The notes under the pieces were generated by a model. That model was not told the origin of the DNA, ran no database searches, and saw only the letters and a list, made by a program, of their open reading frames with translations. 34,000 nucleotides of DNA from Symbiodinium natans. Its lineage: Eukaryota; Sar; Dinophyceae; Suessiales; Symbiodiniaceae. The position numbers and the translations under genes are program-made. Shown here piece after piece: positions 1 to 9,494 of the stretch. The stretch is from contig CAJNDS010002407.1 of NCBI GenBank assembly GCA_905221605.1, positions 136,001 to 170,000 of the forward strand, in the 5' to 3' direction. Each line of letters opens with the position of its first letter. The stretch's first letter is position 1.

Positions 1-290
1 CCCATATAGTTCCTGGAAGGGCTGTAGAACCCCAAAAAATAAGCCCTACCTATGTTTCCCCTACAAGGAGGACTCGTAGTCATCTGGGATGGTGCAGAGG
101 TGTTCTTTGTGGCTAAAGCTCCCCATTCAAGCCACCACTGTTCTAGTTCCCAGCCAGCCCGGCAATAATAAAAATGAAACCCTGTAAACCCTGTTCAGCC
201 CGATAATAAGCCCTAAAAAACCTATATAATAAGCCCTAAAAGCCCTATAAACCCAAAAAGAACAACCCTAAGCCCTAGAGCCAATTTCGG
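1..290. other. no gene seen; degenerate CCCTAAA-like sequence
   Basis: Positions 1-178 are unremarkable mixed sequence. From about 179 on, loose CCCTATAA/CCCTAAA-like units lead up to the first coding-like island. I see no supported gene here. Confidence 0.5.
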
Positions 291-403
291 GAGTTCGATC
301 CGTCATTGCGGCAGGCCGTGGCCATTTGGCAGCGGCGCGACACGGGATCACTGCAGCGCCACCGGGAATGTCGACTGAGGCTGCGGGGTTCAGGCTATAC
401 CAG
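291..403 (+). CDS. candidate internal exon, unknown protein
   Basis: A GC-rich island open for 37 codons (starts EFDPSLRQAVAIWQ). It ends at a CAG|GTAGAG donor, and the intron then enters TTTAGGG repeats. An AG lies just inside the left edge. The reverse strand is also open over the same stretch, so strand and frame are not settled. Product not recognised. Confidence 0.35.
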
Positions 404-472
404 GTAGAGTTTAGGGTTTAGGGTTTAGGGTTTAGGGTTTTGGATTTAGGGTTTAGGGTTTAGGGTTTAGGG
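404..472 (+). repeat. TTTAGGG tract at intron 5' side
   Basis: About nine near-perfect TTTAGGG units begin six bases after the donor of the preceding candidate exon. Confidence 0.9.
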
Positions 473-577
473 ACCCAGACTGAGTCCTTATTCCTTTTGT
501 TTCCAGGGTTCAGGCCTCTACAAGCCCCAGTAGACGAACAAGGCACCCTTACATGTCTAGGCTGCTCTTGGGTCTAG
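471..577. mobile_element. TIR element, family B, copy 1
   Basis: The left end GGACCCAGACTGAGTCC and right end CTAGGCTGCTCTTGGGTCTAG match the ends of the family-B copies at 17182-17297 and 31422-31657. Central sequence is diverged. No clean target duplication; the left edge merges with telomeric repeats. Confidence 0.5.
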
Positions 578-653
578 CATAAGCAGGGCTTGGGGGGGTT
601 TAGGAACCATTAACCCTTAACTTTATACCCTAAACCCTACAAAACCCTAGGCC

Positions 654-708
654 TAAACCCTAAACCCTAAACCCTAAACCCTAAACCCTAAACCCTAAAC
701 CCTAAACC
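654..708 (-). repeat. CCCTAAA tract left of a coding-like island
   Basis: Perfect CCCTAAA units ending just before the island at 715. Confidence 0.9.
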
Positions 709-714
709 ACAAAG

Positions 715-791
715 GGATTTGCCAGCAGACCAAGAGGCTTCTGAATGCCCTCCACGGGTTCAGAACGATTTGCCGCCCATCTGAGACAGGG
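715..791 (+). CDS. candidate exon beside a TIR element, strand uncertain
   Basis: One plus frame reads ICQQTKRLLNALHGFRTICR and stays open into the element at 793. The minus strand is also open and has good splice signals (a C-run ending GCAG on one side, GTGGTTTAGGG on the other). Removing the element plus one copy of its 8-bp duplication keeps the plus frame open (...RPSETGDLKQLR); conventional GT-AG removal gives a stop. Product unknown. Confidence 0.3.
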
Positions 792-792
792 G

Positions 793-1001
793 TTGGGATG
801 TTCCCTCTTATACTAACAAGGTTTAGGGTTTAGGGTTTAGGGTTTAGGGTTTAGGGTTTAGGGTTTAGGGTTTAGGGTTTAGGGTTTAGGGTTTAGGGTT
901 TAGGGTTTAGGGTTTATTAGGTTAGGGAGTCCTTAAGAGGGAATGTAATGGGGGGTACTAATCCCCATTATTAACTGTTAGTATAAGGGGGAACATCCCA
1001 A
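793..1001. mobile_element. TIR element, family C, copy 1, with telomeric core
   Basis: The 26-bp ends (793-818 and 976-1001, starting TTGGGATGTTCCC) match with one mismatch as inverted repeats. The element is flanked by the perfect 8-bp direct repeat GACAGGGG (785-792 and 1002-1009), a clear target duplication. Positions 820-913 are TTTAGGG units. The second copy is at 29127-29255. No coding capacity, so a non-autonomous DNA-transposon-like element. Confidence 0.85.
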
Positions 1002-1369
1002 GACAGGGGACTTAAAGCAACTGCGGGGGGGGGGGGGGGATCGCTTTGGGGTTTTATAGGACTTTGCTACTTTTGGCTTAAGCACACCCCCAAAAATGAA
1101 AAACATGACTTCCCTATCAGGGCAAGCTATAGGGATTACTGTCTTTCATGTCTGGGGCTGTTCTTCAGACACTAGGGTACCCTAGGTTTCTTAGCTAAAG
1201 GCAACCGCAAATCGCCCAAAATGCCTGGATCTAGGGTCTTAGTTTCTTATACAATGGTTTCTTATACAGTGGTTTTACTGTAGTCCTTTGGGGCCCGAAG
1301 TGTGGGGTTTACCGTGTTCTGGGGCTGGAAGGATGGGGACTTGCGCTGTCCGGGCCCGGTGCTTCTTTC
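1002..1369. other. no gene seen; contains a G15 run
   Basis: Mostly unassigned sequence. Positions 1025-1039 are an uninterrupted run of G. No convincing frame, RNA gene or repeat family was found in the rest. Confidence 0.5.
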
Positions 1370-1521
1370 ATGGGTTTTTTCTACTTCCCCCCTCTCTACT
1401 ACCCTCCCTCGGTTCCCCCCTTAAAGAACCTTAGTTGGGCTTAACTACCCCTAAAACGGCCTGAAATTATGGGGGGAACCTAGGGGGGTAGTATTGAGGG
1501 GGGTAGTAGGGGAACCCATGG
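1370..1521. mobile_element. TIR element, family E, copy 1
   Basis: Imperfect inverted ends of about 50 bp. The left starts ATGGGTTTTTTCTACTTCC; the right, read in reverse, starts ATGGGTTCCCCTACTACCC. The second, enlarged copy is at 10024-10321. No exact target duplication. No coding capacity. Confidence 0.7.
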
Positions 1522-1990
1522 TTCTTACAACTTCTACTACATTCTTGCCCTGACCTCTGGGAGGACCCAAACCATAGATTCCCTCAAGGGTTCCTAAGAA
1601 TGACCCAATAGTACTGTAGGGGGACACAGGGTCCGCTAGGGTCTTTTCGTGCAAGCTTCAGAAAGCTCTGAACTTCACACTCCAGTTTGAAAGTGCAAGG
1701 CTCAAGCTTGTAAAAACCAAACCTTGAGATTGGAGAGCCTTTGATTGCTGTAGGGATCACAAAAGTGGCTTTGGGCAGTTATTGTCAGCAATGTCGACTG
1801 TCTTCCGGGTTGGAAAGTTAAAAGGAGATGATTTTGGTACTTAAAGAACTCTACTCGTCGGATCCTCCATTTCAGCCCCAACCCTCCCCTCCTCCCCCTC
1901 CTAAACCCTATTTAAACCCTAAACCCTAAACCCTAAACCCTAAACCCTAAACCCTAAACCCTAAACCCTAAACCCTAAACCCCCTCCCAG
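1522..1990. other. unassigned stretch ending in a CCCTAAA tract
   Basis: Positions 1522-1911 show no supported feature. Positions 1912-1982 are near-perfect CCCTAAA units followed by CCCCTCCCAG, a C-rich acceptor for the exon at 1991. Confidence 0.6.
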
Positions 1991-3283
1991 GTACTTCGGC
2001 GGGCTTCGAACTTTGGGATCTGAAAGCTTCTGGCTCCTTCCGAGATGCTCCCACTGCAATGCTAGACAGGGTTTAGGGTTTAGGGTTTAGGGTTTAGGGT
2101 TCAGGGTTTAGGGTTTAGGGTTTAGGGTTTAGGGTTTAGGGTTTAGGGTTTAGGGTTTAGGGTTTAGGGCTCACTAATGGTCCATGTACCTTCTTATTGT
2201 ATACGTGGGCCCCAAAGTCCCAAAGTTGGAAGTACCTTTGAGGCCCAAGCATTCCCTATTTAGGTACATGGACCCTTAGGGTAAAGAATGCAGAACTCTT
2301 TTAGAACTAGCTCCCAAAGCCGAAAAGAGTCGCGACGTTCCCTGCGTGCCGCGCGAGAGCCAGAGCGTGAGCCGAGGACGGTGAATCTCCCCTGGAGGCC
2401 ACAGCCCAGGGTTTAGGGTTTAGGGTTTAGGGTTTCGTGTTTAGGGTTTAGGGTTTAGGGTTTAGGGTTTAGGGTCTTTCCGGTTTCAGCGGCCAAGGGC
2501 ACCCTAAACCCTGCACACGCTGGCCCTGTAAACCCTATACGAACCGTAAACCCTGAACCCTCAACCCTGTGCAAACCCTAAACGCCTATATGGGGGTTTG
2601 CGAAAATAGGGACCCTAAATAGATCACCGAATAGTAAGATTCCCGTATAGTAAGGACCCCAATAAGGTAACCCTTATTTCGGAAACCCTCAGCCTGCGAA
2701 GTAAGGTTCAGGGCTCAAGGGACTGCATGAGGGGACTCTCAGGGGTGAGGATGGTGAAGCCGTGTATCGGGCCGAAAGGATGAGGTTTCAGGGTTTGGGG
2801 TTTGGGGTTTCGGGTTTAGGGTTTAGGCTTTCGGGTTTAAGGTTTAGGGTTTAGGGTTCAGGGTTTGGGGTTCTATCCCAGCGCCAGCCCCAGAGAGTCT
2901 TAACCCAAATCCCGAAGTCCCTAACGTAACACTTAAAACAGGCAGATTGAAGCCGGGTTTAGGGTTAAGACTAAGGTTCTTGCGTGGGCCCTCAAAGTAA
3001 ACATGCGAATCCGCGAGGGGGAACTTGAGGGGCTTAGGTGGGCAAAACCCTGCGTTCAACCCTAAACCCTGATCTCTGGGAAATTTGCGGGTTTAGGGTT
3101 CAGGGTTGAGGATGTTTCTTTTTGTTTCGGGGGATTGCGGAGGGGAGTGCTGTGTGGAGGGTGCTGTGTGGGAGGATGCTGTGCAGGGGGTGCCGTGTTG
3201 TGGGGGTGCTGTCAGGTCCTGACAGCGGAGACCGAGTCTTGCCGTCTGGCTCTGCAGCTCAAGTCGTCGCCCCAGTGTCCTCG
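1991..3283 (+). CDS. candidate multi-exon gene piece, unknown protein
   Basis: Four islands chain with consistent phase: 1991-2070 (includes TSAGFELWDLKASG), 2294-2410 (39 codons, arginine/serine-rich, starts NSFRTSSQSRKE), 2720-2784 (GLHEGTLRGEDGEAVYRAER) and 3226-3283 (GDRVLPSGSAAQVVAPVSS). All introns are GT-AG by choice of site. The first two donors are the telomeric unit (AGG|GTTTAGGG), and the third is its variant GTTTCAGGG. The first acceptor follows a CCCTAAA tract. The first intron carries a family-D element (2174-2280). No start or stop codon is identified. The last island is open in another frame too (starts VLTAETESCRLALQ). I recognise no domain; an arginine-rich stretch could be nuclear or RNA-binding, but that is a guess. 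Confidence 0.5.
2174..2280 (-). mobile_element. TIR element, family D, copy 1
   Basis: Inverted ends CTAATGGTCCATGTACC and, read in reverse, CTAAGGGTCCATGTACC. The internal sequence is the reverse complement of the copy at 25637-25746. Lies inside a putative intron. Non-coding. Confidence 0.8.
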
Positions 3284-3485
3284 GTTTTGTTTTTTGGGTT
3301 CAGGGTTTGGGTGTAGGATGTTTAAGGCTTCGGGTTTAAGGTGAGTACCTCGCAAAACTGGCTGTTGAAAGGTGCGAAACTCACCAGGAGTTACCCTAAA
3401 CCCTAAACCCTAAACCCAGTTGTAAATCCCAAAACCCGTAGCCCAGAACCCGAAACCCGAACCCTAAGGCCCTAAAGCCCCCCAG

Positions 3486-3912
3486 TGCAAGGTGGCGACT
3501 TTAAGTTTAGGGTTTAGGGTTTAGGGTTTAAGGTTTAGGGTTTTTAGGGACTTTGGGGACTTTAGGGACTTTCGGGGCTTTAGGGACTTTAGGGACTTTA
3601 CGCCTGGCTGTGTGGGGTTGGGGCCCTTTCGGCATGATGCCTTCGGAGCCCTCAAAGTTATGAAGCCCCAAAAGCCACAAGCCACACCTCCCTCTCCCAA
3701 ATACCTATAAATTCACTCTTTCAGCAACCGAACTCAACGAACAGAGAGCCATGCACACAAAAGCGAATTTCAGCTTCTCACCAGGGCGCGCATGCTCACC
3801 CTCGGCTTCAGTCCTCTCTCCATGGCCTTCTTCTACACAGGCCGCTGGTGTGCCAAACTGCTTGGGTTGCCGTGTTCTTTTGACCTGCTGGCTTGAATTG
3901 CATCGTCGATTT
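3486..3912 (+). CDS. weak candidate exons (microexon and 62-codon island)
   Basis: A 19-nt microexon at 3486-3504 is bounded by CCCCCAG and GTTTAGGG. After it, 3725-3912 is open for 62 codons behind a good acceptor (ACTCTTTCAG) and ends at TTT|GTTGGAGG. It can be read in phase with the microexon, but composition is low-information (Ser/Pro/Cys-rich). No product recognised. Positions 3540-3720 hold GGGACTTTA-type repeats and nothing else supported. Confidence 0.25.
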
Positions 3913-3916
3913 GTTG

Positions 3917-4023
3917 GAGGGGGCGGAGGAGGGGGAGGGAGGAGGGGGGAGGGAGGAGGGAGGAGGGAGGGGGGGAGGGAGGAGGGGGAGGGAGGAGGAG
4001 GGAGGGAGGAGGGGGGGGGGGGG
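3917..4023. repeat. G/A polypurine tract
   Basis: Over 100 nt of GGGAGGAGGGA-type polypurine, ending in a G run. It could form triplex or quadruplex structures. Open frames through it on both strands are low-complexity artefacts. Confidence 0.9.
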
Positions 4024-4259
4024 ACATGCGAGGTTTTAGGGATTAGGGGGGGTGTTTTCAGCTTAAACAGGTAAAGGCTCAAGATTCTCTTGCCGTTTGC
4101 CCAAAGACTAAGAGGTATCATGCACAGACTTTAGACGTGTACTTGGAGTCCTAGGGAACCCTAAACCCTGAACCCTAATTAAACCCTACATAAACCCTAA
4201 CTAAACCCTAAATCCTAAATCCGAAAGCCAAAACCCTAAACCCTAAACCCTAAAAACTA

Positions 4260-4470
4260 AAAACCCTAAACCCGAAACCCTAAAGACCCTAAAAACCCTA
4301 CAACCCTAAAACCCTAAAAACCCTAAAAACCCCAAAAACCCTAAAAACCCTAAAAACCCTAACAACCCTAAAAACCCTAAAAACCCTAAAAACCCTAATA
4401 ACCCTAAAAACCCTAAAAACCCTAAAAACCCTAAAAACCCTAAAAACCCTAAAAACCCTAAACCCTAAAC
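4260..4470 (-). repeat. CCCTAAAAA array (9-bp telomere variant)
   Basis: Over 20 units of the 9-mer CCCTAAAAA, a locally uniform variant of CCCTAAA. It reverts to CCCTAAACCC just before the acceptor at 4480. Confidence 0.9.
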
Positions 4471-4480
4471 CCCAAACCAG

Positions 4481-5090
4481 GCCTCTGCGGTGAGGCCATG
4501 CGCGACTGCTGCTTCACAGCGGCCAAAGCCTTGAGGCAGAGTTCAGACTTCCCAGGGCCTCTTAGGGTTCATGGCTCAATGTGGGAGAGGGTTTAGGGTT
4601 TAGGGTTTAGGGTTTAGGGTTTAGGGTTTAGGGTTTAGGGTTTAGGGTAGTTGCTCTAAAAAAAGGGAAGTTTTGCCAACAGACTAATCCCTTCCCCCTA
4701 ATACTAAATCCCTCCCGCCCGCCCTCCCTAATTCTGCAAGTCGCCTGGGCCCGAAAAAATGTTTTCAATTAGGGGGGGGGGTTCTAAATCCTAAAACCTG
4801 AATTCCGAAAGCTAATAATTAAACCCTCTAAGCCCTGAGCCCTGGATCCTAACCCTGTCAGCCTTCAGTCCTAACCCTGAAACCCTATTGGCTCAACTCA
4901 AGGGCGAAGGCCCTGCACCCCTCCCCCCCTAATTCTCAAACAGGTTTAGTCCGGGAAAAATAATGTTTAAAATTAGGCGGGGGGGGGTTTAGTATTAGGG
5001 GGAAGGGATTACTGTAGCCCCCCTCCATGTGGTTCATTGACGCTGGGCACGTGCTTGGCACACTTTGCGCCTTCAACGCGAAGCCCAAAG
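4481..5090 (+). CDS. candidate two-exon gene piece, unknown protein
   Basis: Exon 4481-4590 follows CCAAACCAG and is open for 36 codons (starts LCGEAMRDCCFTAAKALRQS). The reverse strand is closed in all frames here, so strand is clear. Donor AGAGG|GTTTAGGG. The intron contains a 327-bp TIR element and ends GGGATTACTGTAG, so its acceptor follows the element's right end directly. Exon 5018-5090 continues in phase (PPSMWFIDAGHVLGTLCAFN) to AAAG|GTTAAC. Product not recognised. Confidence 0.6.
4685..5011. mobile_element. TIR element, family J, within an intron
   Basis: Ends TAATCCCTTCCCCCTAATAC at both termini in inverted orientation. Each arm holds a second inverted pair around a G-run (CCCTAATTCT ... 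AATTAGGGGG). The centre (about 4790-4890) is degenerate CCCTAAA-like sequence. No clear target duplication. Confidence 0.75.
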
Positions 5091-5417
5091 GTTAACACTC
5101 GGCCAATCCTCAGCGGGACAGGTCAGGCACACCTGAACCCTGAACCCAAAACTCAGCACTCAGCACCTCTCTGAGCCTCACGTGGTCACGTCTCTACAGG
5201 ATGTCTCCTATTTGGTGGTTCCCTGCGCACGTAGCGCCTAAGCCCTCACCCACAACTTCAGCGACACTCGGAACCACTGAAGCAACGACCCTCTCAGGGC
5301 AGTCACATGGTCCTTTCACGTGGGCCCTCCATTGATTGGGGGAACCCGCATATACCCCTTGATATATACCCTATGAAACCCCAGGGCCCAAACCCTAAAC
5401 CCTAAACCCTAACCCCT
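5091..5417 (+). other. unassigned stretch, possible exon remnants
   Basis: Short open pieces behind good acceptors (e.g. CGTCTCTACAG at about 5200; ACCCACAACTTCAG at about 5265) could be small exons, but frame and phase cannot be fixed. Positions 5388-5415 are CCCTAAA units. Confidence 0.3.
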
Positions 5418-5590
5418 AAAAAGGGACCATATTCAGGGGGACCGTGTAACTTCCCTTAGAAGTCCTCACCCTAACTGATCAAAACGCCAAGAATCACTCG
5501 GTCAGTTCTCTAAATCATGGTCCCTTTTTGGGGGTTGCCCTACAAGCGAGGGGGCCGCCTTGTAAGAAGGAGCGCCCCCAAAGGGACCAT
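5418..5590. repeat. paired inverted repeats sharing ATGGTCCCTTT
   Basis: AAAAAGGGACCAT (5418-5430) is inverted at 5517-5529, and 5517-5546 is inverted again at 5559-5590 with CTTGTA/TACAAG at the inner stem. The result is two overlapping hairpin-like elements. A related pair lies at 9571-9634. Confidence 0.65.
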
Positions 5591-5880
5591 CTTTCTAGAG
5601 AAGTGGCCATATATGCTCCCTTGTTGTCCTAAACCCTAAAGCGTAAACCCTAAACCCTAAGCCCTAATCAAATCCCCAAATCACATACTAAGTCTCAAAA
5701 GCTGACCTCATGGTCAGGTATGCCTCGTCGCGTCTCTCTGAGTTGGGTGGGAAACCTCCACCCAGTCAGGCCTGGATTTAGGGTTTCGGGTTTAGGGATT
5801 AGGGATTAGGGTTTAGGGTTTAGGTTTAGGGTTTCGGGTTTAGGGTCCAGTCAGGCCAGGTGCCATAGCCCAGGTCCCAG

Positions 5881-5979
5881 CACGAACCTGCTTCCCGAAT
5901 TCCACCGCCACAAAAGACCGAGCCGAGGGCCCCCTTCAGCCCTCAAGCGCATTTCATCACAAGCTTGCGAAGTTTATGG
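5881..5979 (+). CDS. candidate exon, proline-rich, unknown protein
   Basis: Acceptor AGGTCCCAG|CAC, then 33 open codons (starts HEPASRIPPPQKTEPRAPFS) to TGG|GTTGAGGG, a telomere-like donor variant. Between 5591 and 5880 lie CCCTAAA and TTTAGGG units and no other supported gene. Confidence 0.45.
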
Positions 5980-6319
5980 GTTGAGGGCTTTGGGGTGTAA
6001 GGTTGAGGGTTTAAGAACCCTAAGCCCTCACCCTAAACTCCAAGTCCTAGGATTTTGTGCCACGAGCCCAATCGACATGAGACAAACACTTCGCAGCCCT
6101 CAAGCCCTCCAAAAACTCACCCAAGAACCTTGCAACAACCCTCACTTGACCCCTTGCTTGAACACCAAAACCCGAACCCTCCAGCCCTTACACCAAACTC
6201 CGAAGTCCCCTCTTTTAAACTTCTAGGGGTATGCTAAAAAAAAACTCTAAACAAAAAATCCCTAAACCCTTACAAACCCTAAACCCTAAGCCCTAAACCC
6301 TAAACCCGAAACCCCTCAG
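5980..6319. other. putative intron of degenerate CCCTAAA sequence
   Basis: Runs of CCCTAAGCCCT and related units dominate. Open frames here mostly read repeat sequence. It ends in ACCCCTCAG, the acceptor of the next island. Confidence 0.5.
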
Positions 6320-6420
6320 GGGAATCTGAGAGCAGGTCCCAGCAGCACCCTGGCTCACCTCCCCGCAAGCAACTGCGGACGACTGCCAGGCAGGATCCTC
6401 TGCAGTATAAACTTAGAAGG
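6320..6420 (+). CDS. candidate exon, basic, unknown protein
   Basis: Acceptor CCCCTCAG, then 33 codons in one frame (starts ESESRSQQHPGSPPRKQLR) to AGAAGG|GTTTAGGG. A second frame is also open, so the reading is tentative. CCCTAAA lies on the left and TTTAGGG on the right, like the other islands. Confidence 0.4.
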
Positions 6421-6660
6421 GTTTAGGGTTTAGGGTTTAGGGCTTAGGGTTTAGGGCTTAGGGCTTAGGGTTTAGGGTGTAGGGGCTTGAGGGTTTAGGG
6501 TTTAGAAGGCATCTATTCGGGGTTCTTATTCGCTATCCAGGGGCTACGTTCAGGTACAAGGGTAACAGATAAAGAGGCCACCTGCCCTTACAAGGTCCTA
6601 CTTCCTTGTAAGCCTTATGTCTGCTCCCACAATGGCAAGTAAACAAAAGCTGCAAAAGTA

Positions 6661-6785
6661 TGTGCATAGTATATGTATAGGTATGTATACATCTATACAT
6701 GTATATACATATATATGTATACAATATATATATATATGTACATATACACACAAATATAATTTATATTTATCTATACATACATATA
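6661..6785. repeat. TATA/TGTATA microsatellite
   Basis: Alternating TATACATA/TGTATA sequence. Open frames across it are Tyr/Ile/Cys/Thr repeats without coding character. From 6421 to 7020 only this, TTTAGGG and CCCTAAA tracts, and unassigned sequence are seen. Confidence 0.9.
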
Positions 6786-7020
6786 GTAGAGAGAGGGAGT
6801 TCAGGGATCTGAAGCAAGGGTGGGGGGGGGTATGATGTGCAAGCGTTGGCTGTTGTGGACATTGTGAACACCCTATAGCTGCTGGGCCCCTTAGACCCTA
6901 AACCCCAAACCCTAAACCCCAAACCCTAGACCCTAGATCCTAAACCCTAAACCCTAAACCCTAGACCCTGAACCCTAAACCCTAAACCCTAAGTGCCCTA
7001 AACCCCCTACCGCTGGGAAG

Positions 7021-7088
7021 GCCGCTGCGGCGGAATGCCGGCAGATGCTTGCCAGGCCATGGCCCGGACTTGGATGAATTTGGGGGGG
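7021..7088 (+). CDS. candidate short exon, frame ambiguous
   Basis: Acceptor GGGAAG, donor GGG|GTATAG. Two plus frames are open, e.g. one with MPADACQAMARTWMNLGG. CCCTAAA units precede it and TTTAGGG-like units follow. Confidence 0.35.
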
Positions 7089-7261
7089 GTATAGTTTCGG
7101 GTTTAGAGTTTAGGGTTTCGGGTTTAGGGTTTTAGGGGTTTGGGGTTCAGGGGTTTGGGGTTGTGGGTTTGGGGCTTCATCGTAAGCTTCCGAGGGGTTT
7201 GGAGATTTTGGGGGGTTTTATAGGCTTCTACATAGGAAGCCCGGGGTGGCCCTCTTTTTTG

Positions 7262-7332
7262 ATAGGGGTTTAGGGGGTTTGTAGGGGGTTTGTAGGGGGT
7301 TAGTAGGGGGTTTGTAGGGGGTTTGTAGGGGT
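7262..7332. repeat. GGGGGTTTGTA tandem repeat
   Basis: About six 11-bp units in the G-rich 5' part of a putative intron. From 7333 to 7771 I see only unassigned sequence with scattered repeat units and one weak possible exon near 7660-7735. Confidence 0.8.
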
Positions 7333-7771
7333 TTGGGGTTTGTTTCTTTTATGAGGCTGACTGACACCAACAGGGTACACAAAGTCGAATCTGGTGGCAG
7401 GGCTACCTGGGTTAAGGCGTTGAAAGGCCCCTAAACCCGAACCCTAAGCCCTAAACTGTTTGCTTCTTTCTCTTTTTTTGCCCGGGGGTGGAGAGGGGGG
7501 CTAGGTGTGTGTAGTAAAACCCCACACCGCGAACCCCAAACCCAAACCATGTGGTCACTTAAAGGTCACTTAAAGCTCTCGTTTTCCGATTTCGAGGGCA
7601 GGGTCTATCAGAGTCTGCTTTGGGGGGTGGGGGGTATACCCTATATTTGGGGGGCTATGGCTAGAACCTACCACCCATAACGGCACAACACGATCAACAT
7701 GATGGGGATGAAGCGCGTCGCGTCAACAAGTGAAGTGCAAACCGCCAGCCAGTCACCCAACACCCCTAAAG

Positions 7772-8275
7772 CGAAACTTCCCGGATGAGTCGGAGGTTCA
7801 AACAGGTCTGGAGCACCATGTACCTGGATGACGCCCCTCACAGCTGGAAGTCCCGTCTGGAGGAGTGGTCGTGGGTTTTTGGCCGGGTGTAGAGGGTTGA
7901 AGGGGGTTGTCAGGGATTTGGGTTCCGGTGGCTTAGTGCACTGCGCAGGGAGTGGAAAAAAATCCAAAATGTCTGGTTCGAGGTCTTTGGCATGACGCTG
8001 CCAACTCTCACCCTGGCATCTTCAGTCTTGAGGGTGGACATGGGGGGGGGGGGGGGACTCTAAGCTCGAGAAATCAGAGGTTTGGGGCTTCTTGCAAGTC
8101 CTGAACCCTGAGATGCGACTCAACTTGGCTATAGCCAACCCCCTGCCAGGGAGACAGTAATGGTGGTGACGATGAAAATGGCGATGATGGCGATGAGGAA
8201 ATAGAACCTGAAGATGAAGAAGAAGATGATGATGAAGAAAGAGGTCCTGATCATGAAGACGCTGATGAAGGATGA
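7772..8275 (+). CDS. candidate 3' end of a gene with very acidic C-terminus
   Basis: Three islands chain in phase. 7772-7874 encodes 34 codons (includes WSTMYLDDAPHSWKSRLEE), donor TGG|GTTTTT. 7914-8033 encodes 40 codons (includes WLSALRREWKKIQNVWFEVF), donor AGG|GTGGAC. 8150-8275 encodes GDSNGGDDENGDDGDEEIEP followed by more Asp/Glu and a TGA stop at 8273. The tail is about 60% acidic, as in many chaperone, nucleolar or chromatin proteins, but no domain is recognised. The first intron would be only 39 nt, which is suspicious. The second (116 nt) starts near a G run and ends CCTGCCAG. Confidence 0.55.
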
Positions 8276-8596
8276 TTGCGATTATGATGACGTTGGTGGC
8301 GATGGTATAGGAATAGCATTATACTGGCCACTCACTCGCAGACATACACCCCACCGTCAAAGCCCACTCCTTCGACTACCCATCCGCCCACGCATGCATG
8401 CGCTCATTCTCCAAAGCACTCTGTGAGATGTCTGGTGCCTCGTTTCGGCAGTCTTCTCTTACTTGCTTACCTAGGAAGCCTTGAACCCCCCCCCCCACAC
8501 CCCTCTCTATACGGTCTATAGGGTTTAGGGTCTATAGGGTTTGGGGTTTAGGGTTTAGGGTTCGGGGTTTAGGGTTTAGGGAGAGTTCCTTGGCAG
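8276..8596. other. 3' flank with simple and TTTAGGG-like repeats
   Basis: After the acidic exon come unassigned sequence (to about 8480), a C run and degenerate TTTAGGG units (8518-8582). No gene supported. Confidence 0.5.
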
Positions 8597-8862
8597 GAAA
8601 CCATTTCCCTGAGCTTCACGAACGGAAAGTCTCTGACAGAGTTCTTCCTCGACGGCTCCTACCACCTTCGCACAGACTTAGAGGCATCAGGTTTGCTTTT
8701 CTTGGACCCAAACCCTAAACCCTAAACCCTAGATTCCTAGAACCCTAGAACCCTGGAACCCTAGAAACTGTCTGAGCTTGGCTGTCTGCATCTCCAGGTA
8801 GGGCTGCATTCAGCCCTCTTCGCCCATATGTTGATGTCATCAAAAAGGGGGTCCGAAAGTGA
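8597..8862 (+). CDS. candidate two-exon gene end, unknown protein
   Basis: 8597-8690 (acceptor TTGGCAG) is open for 31 codons (includes FTNGKSLTEFFLDGSYHLRT) and ends at ATCAG|GTTTGC. 8798-8862 (acceptor CATCTCCAG) continues in phase (AAFSPLRPYVDVIKKGVRK) to a TGA. A donor at 8851 would skip that stop and lead to an open island near 8950. The intron between contains CCCTAAA units. Confidence 0.5.
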
Positions 8863-8990
8863 CCCCCTACCTTGAAGAATTCTAAGCCCTAAACCCTAAA
8901 CCCTAAACCGTTGAGGATTGAGGGGTGGCCTGTGGAGGGAGAAGAGCAGCGCTTTCTTCTGGTGTTTTGTCATCAGCTCCGAGGATCAAT

Positions 8991-9494
8991 TTTAAAGTGT
9001 CCTAAACCCTATAAACCCCAAACCCTAATTAAAGCCTAAACCCTAAACCTTAAACCCTAAACCCTAAACCCTAAACTCTAAACCCTAAACCCTTTGCCAG
9101 CAGTTTCAGGGTCTGGGTAGCCATAATTAGGGAGTATCCCGGCTGCCTTGACCCTAAATCCTAAACCCTAAACCCTAAACCCTAAATCCTAAACCCTAAA
9201 CCTCGACCCCAAGTTCACATCCGATTCCTAAGCCCTAGGATCCCTAAACCCCAAAGCCCCCGCGGCCCGTAGCTGGAACCCCCCCCATAAGGGGCCAAGA
9301 CCCCAAGCAATAAGGCCTTCGGGCCCCAAAACAGATGAAAGGCCTGAAATCGTGTGTTTTAGGGTTTAGGGGTTTGAGGTTTAGGGTTTAGGGTCTAGGG
9401 TTTAGGGTTTAGGGTTTAGTGTCTTGGGCCCTTCGGAAATCCCAAAACCCTGATCCCCCCCCCCCGCAAACGTTGTGCTTGCGAGGCGAACCAG
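8991..9494. other. repeat-rich interval, one weak exon
   Basis: CCCTAAA blocks at 9001-9092 and 9148-9205 and TTTAGGG at 9359-9419. A short open piece near 9288-9347 (ending at ATC|GTGTGTTTTAGGG) may be an exon, but the frame is not firm. Confidence 0.35.

Noticed and set aside
1067-1081. Possible dinoflagellate spliced-leader relic (CTACTTTTGGCTTAAG)
   Set aside because: Only the TTTTGGCT.AAG core matches the remembered leader end; too short to support a relic among this much sequence.
3705-4121. Proline-rich minus-strand frame of 138 residues
   Set aside because: Its length comes from the polypurine tract; no splice logic or coding character outside it.
6533-6835. Open frames over the TATA repeat
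   Set aside because: Composition follows the microsatellite on both strands.
7668-7967. Minus-strand frame of 99 residues
   Set aside because: The plus strand carries the more protein-like islands 7772-7874 and 7914-8033 with splice sites; the minus frame looks like their shadow.
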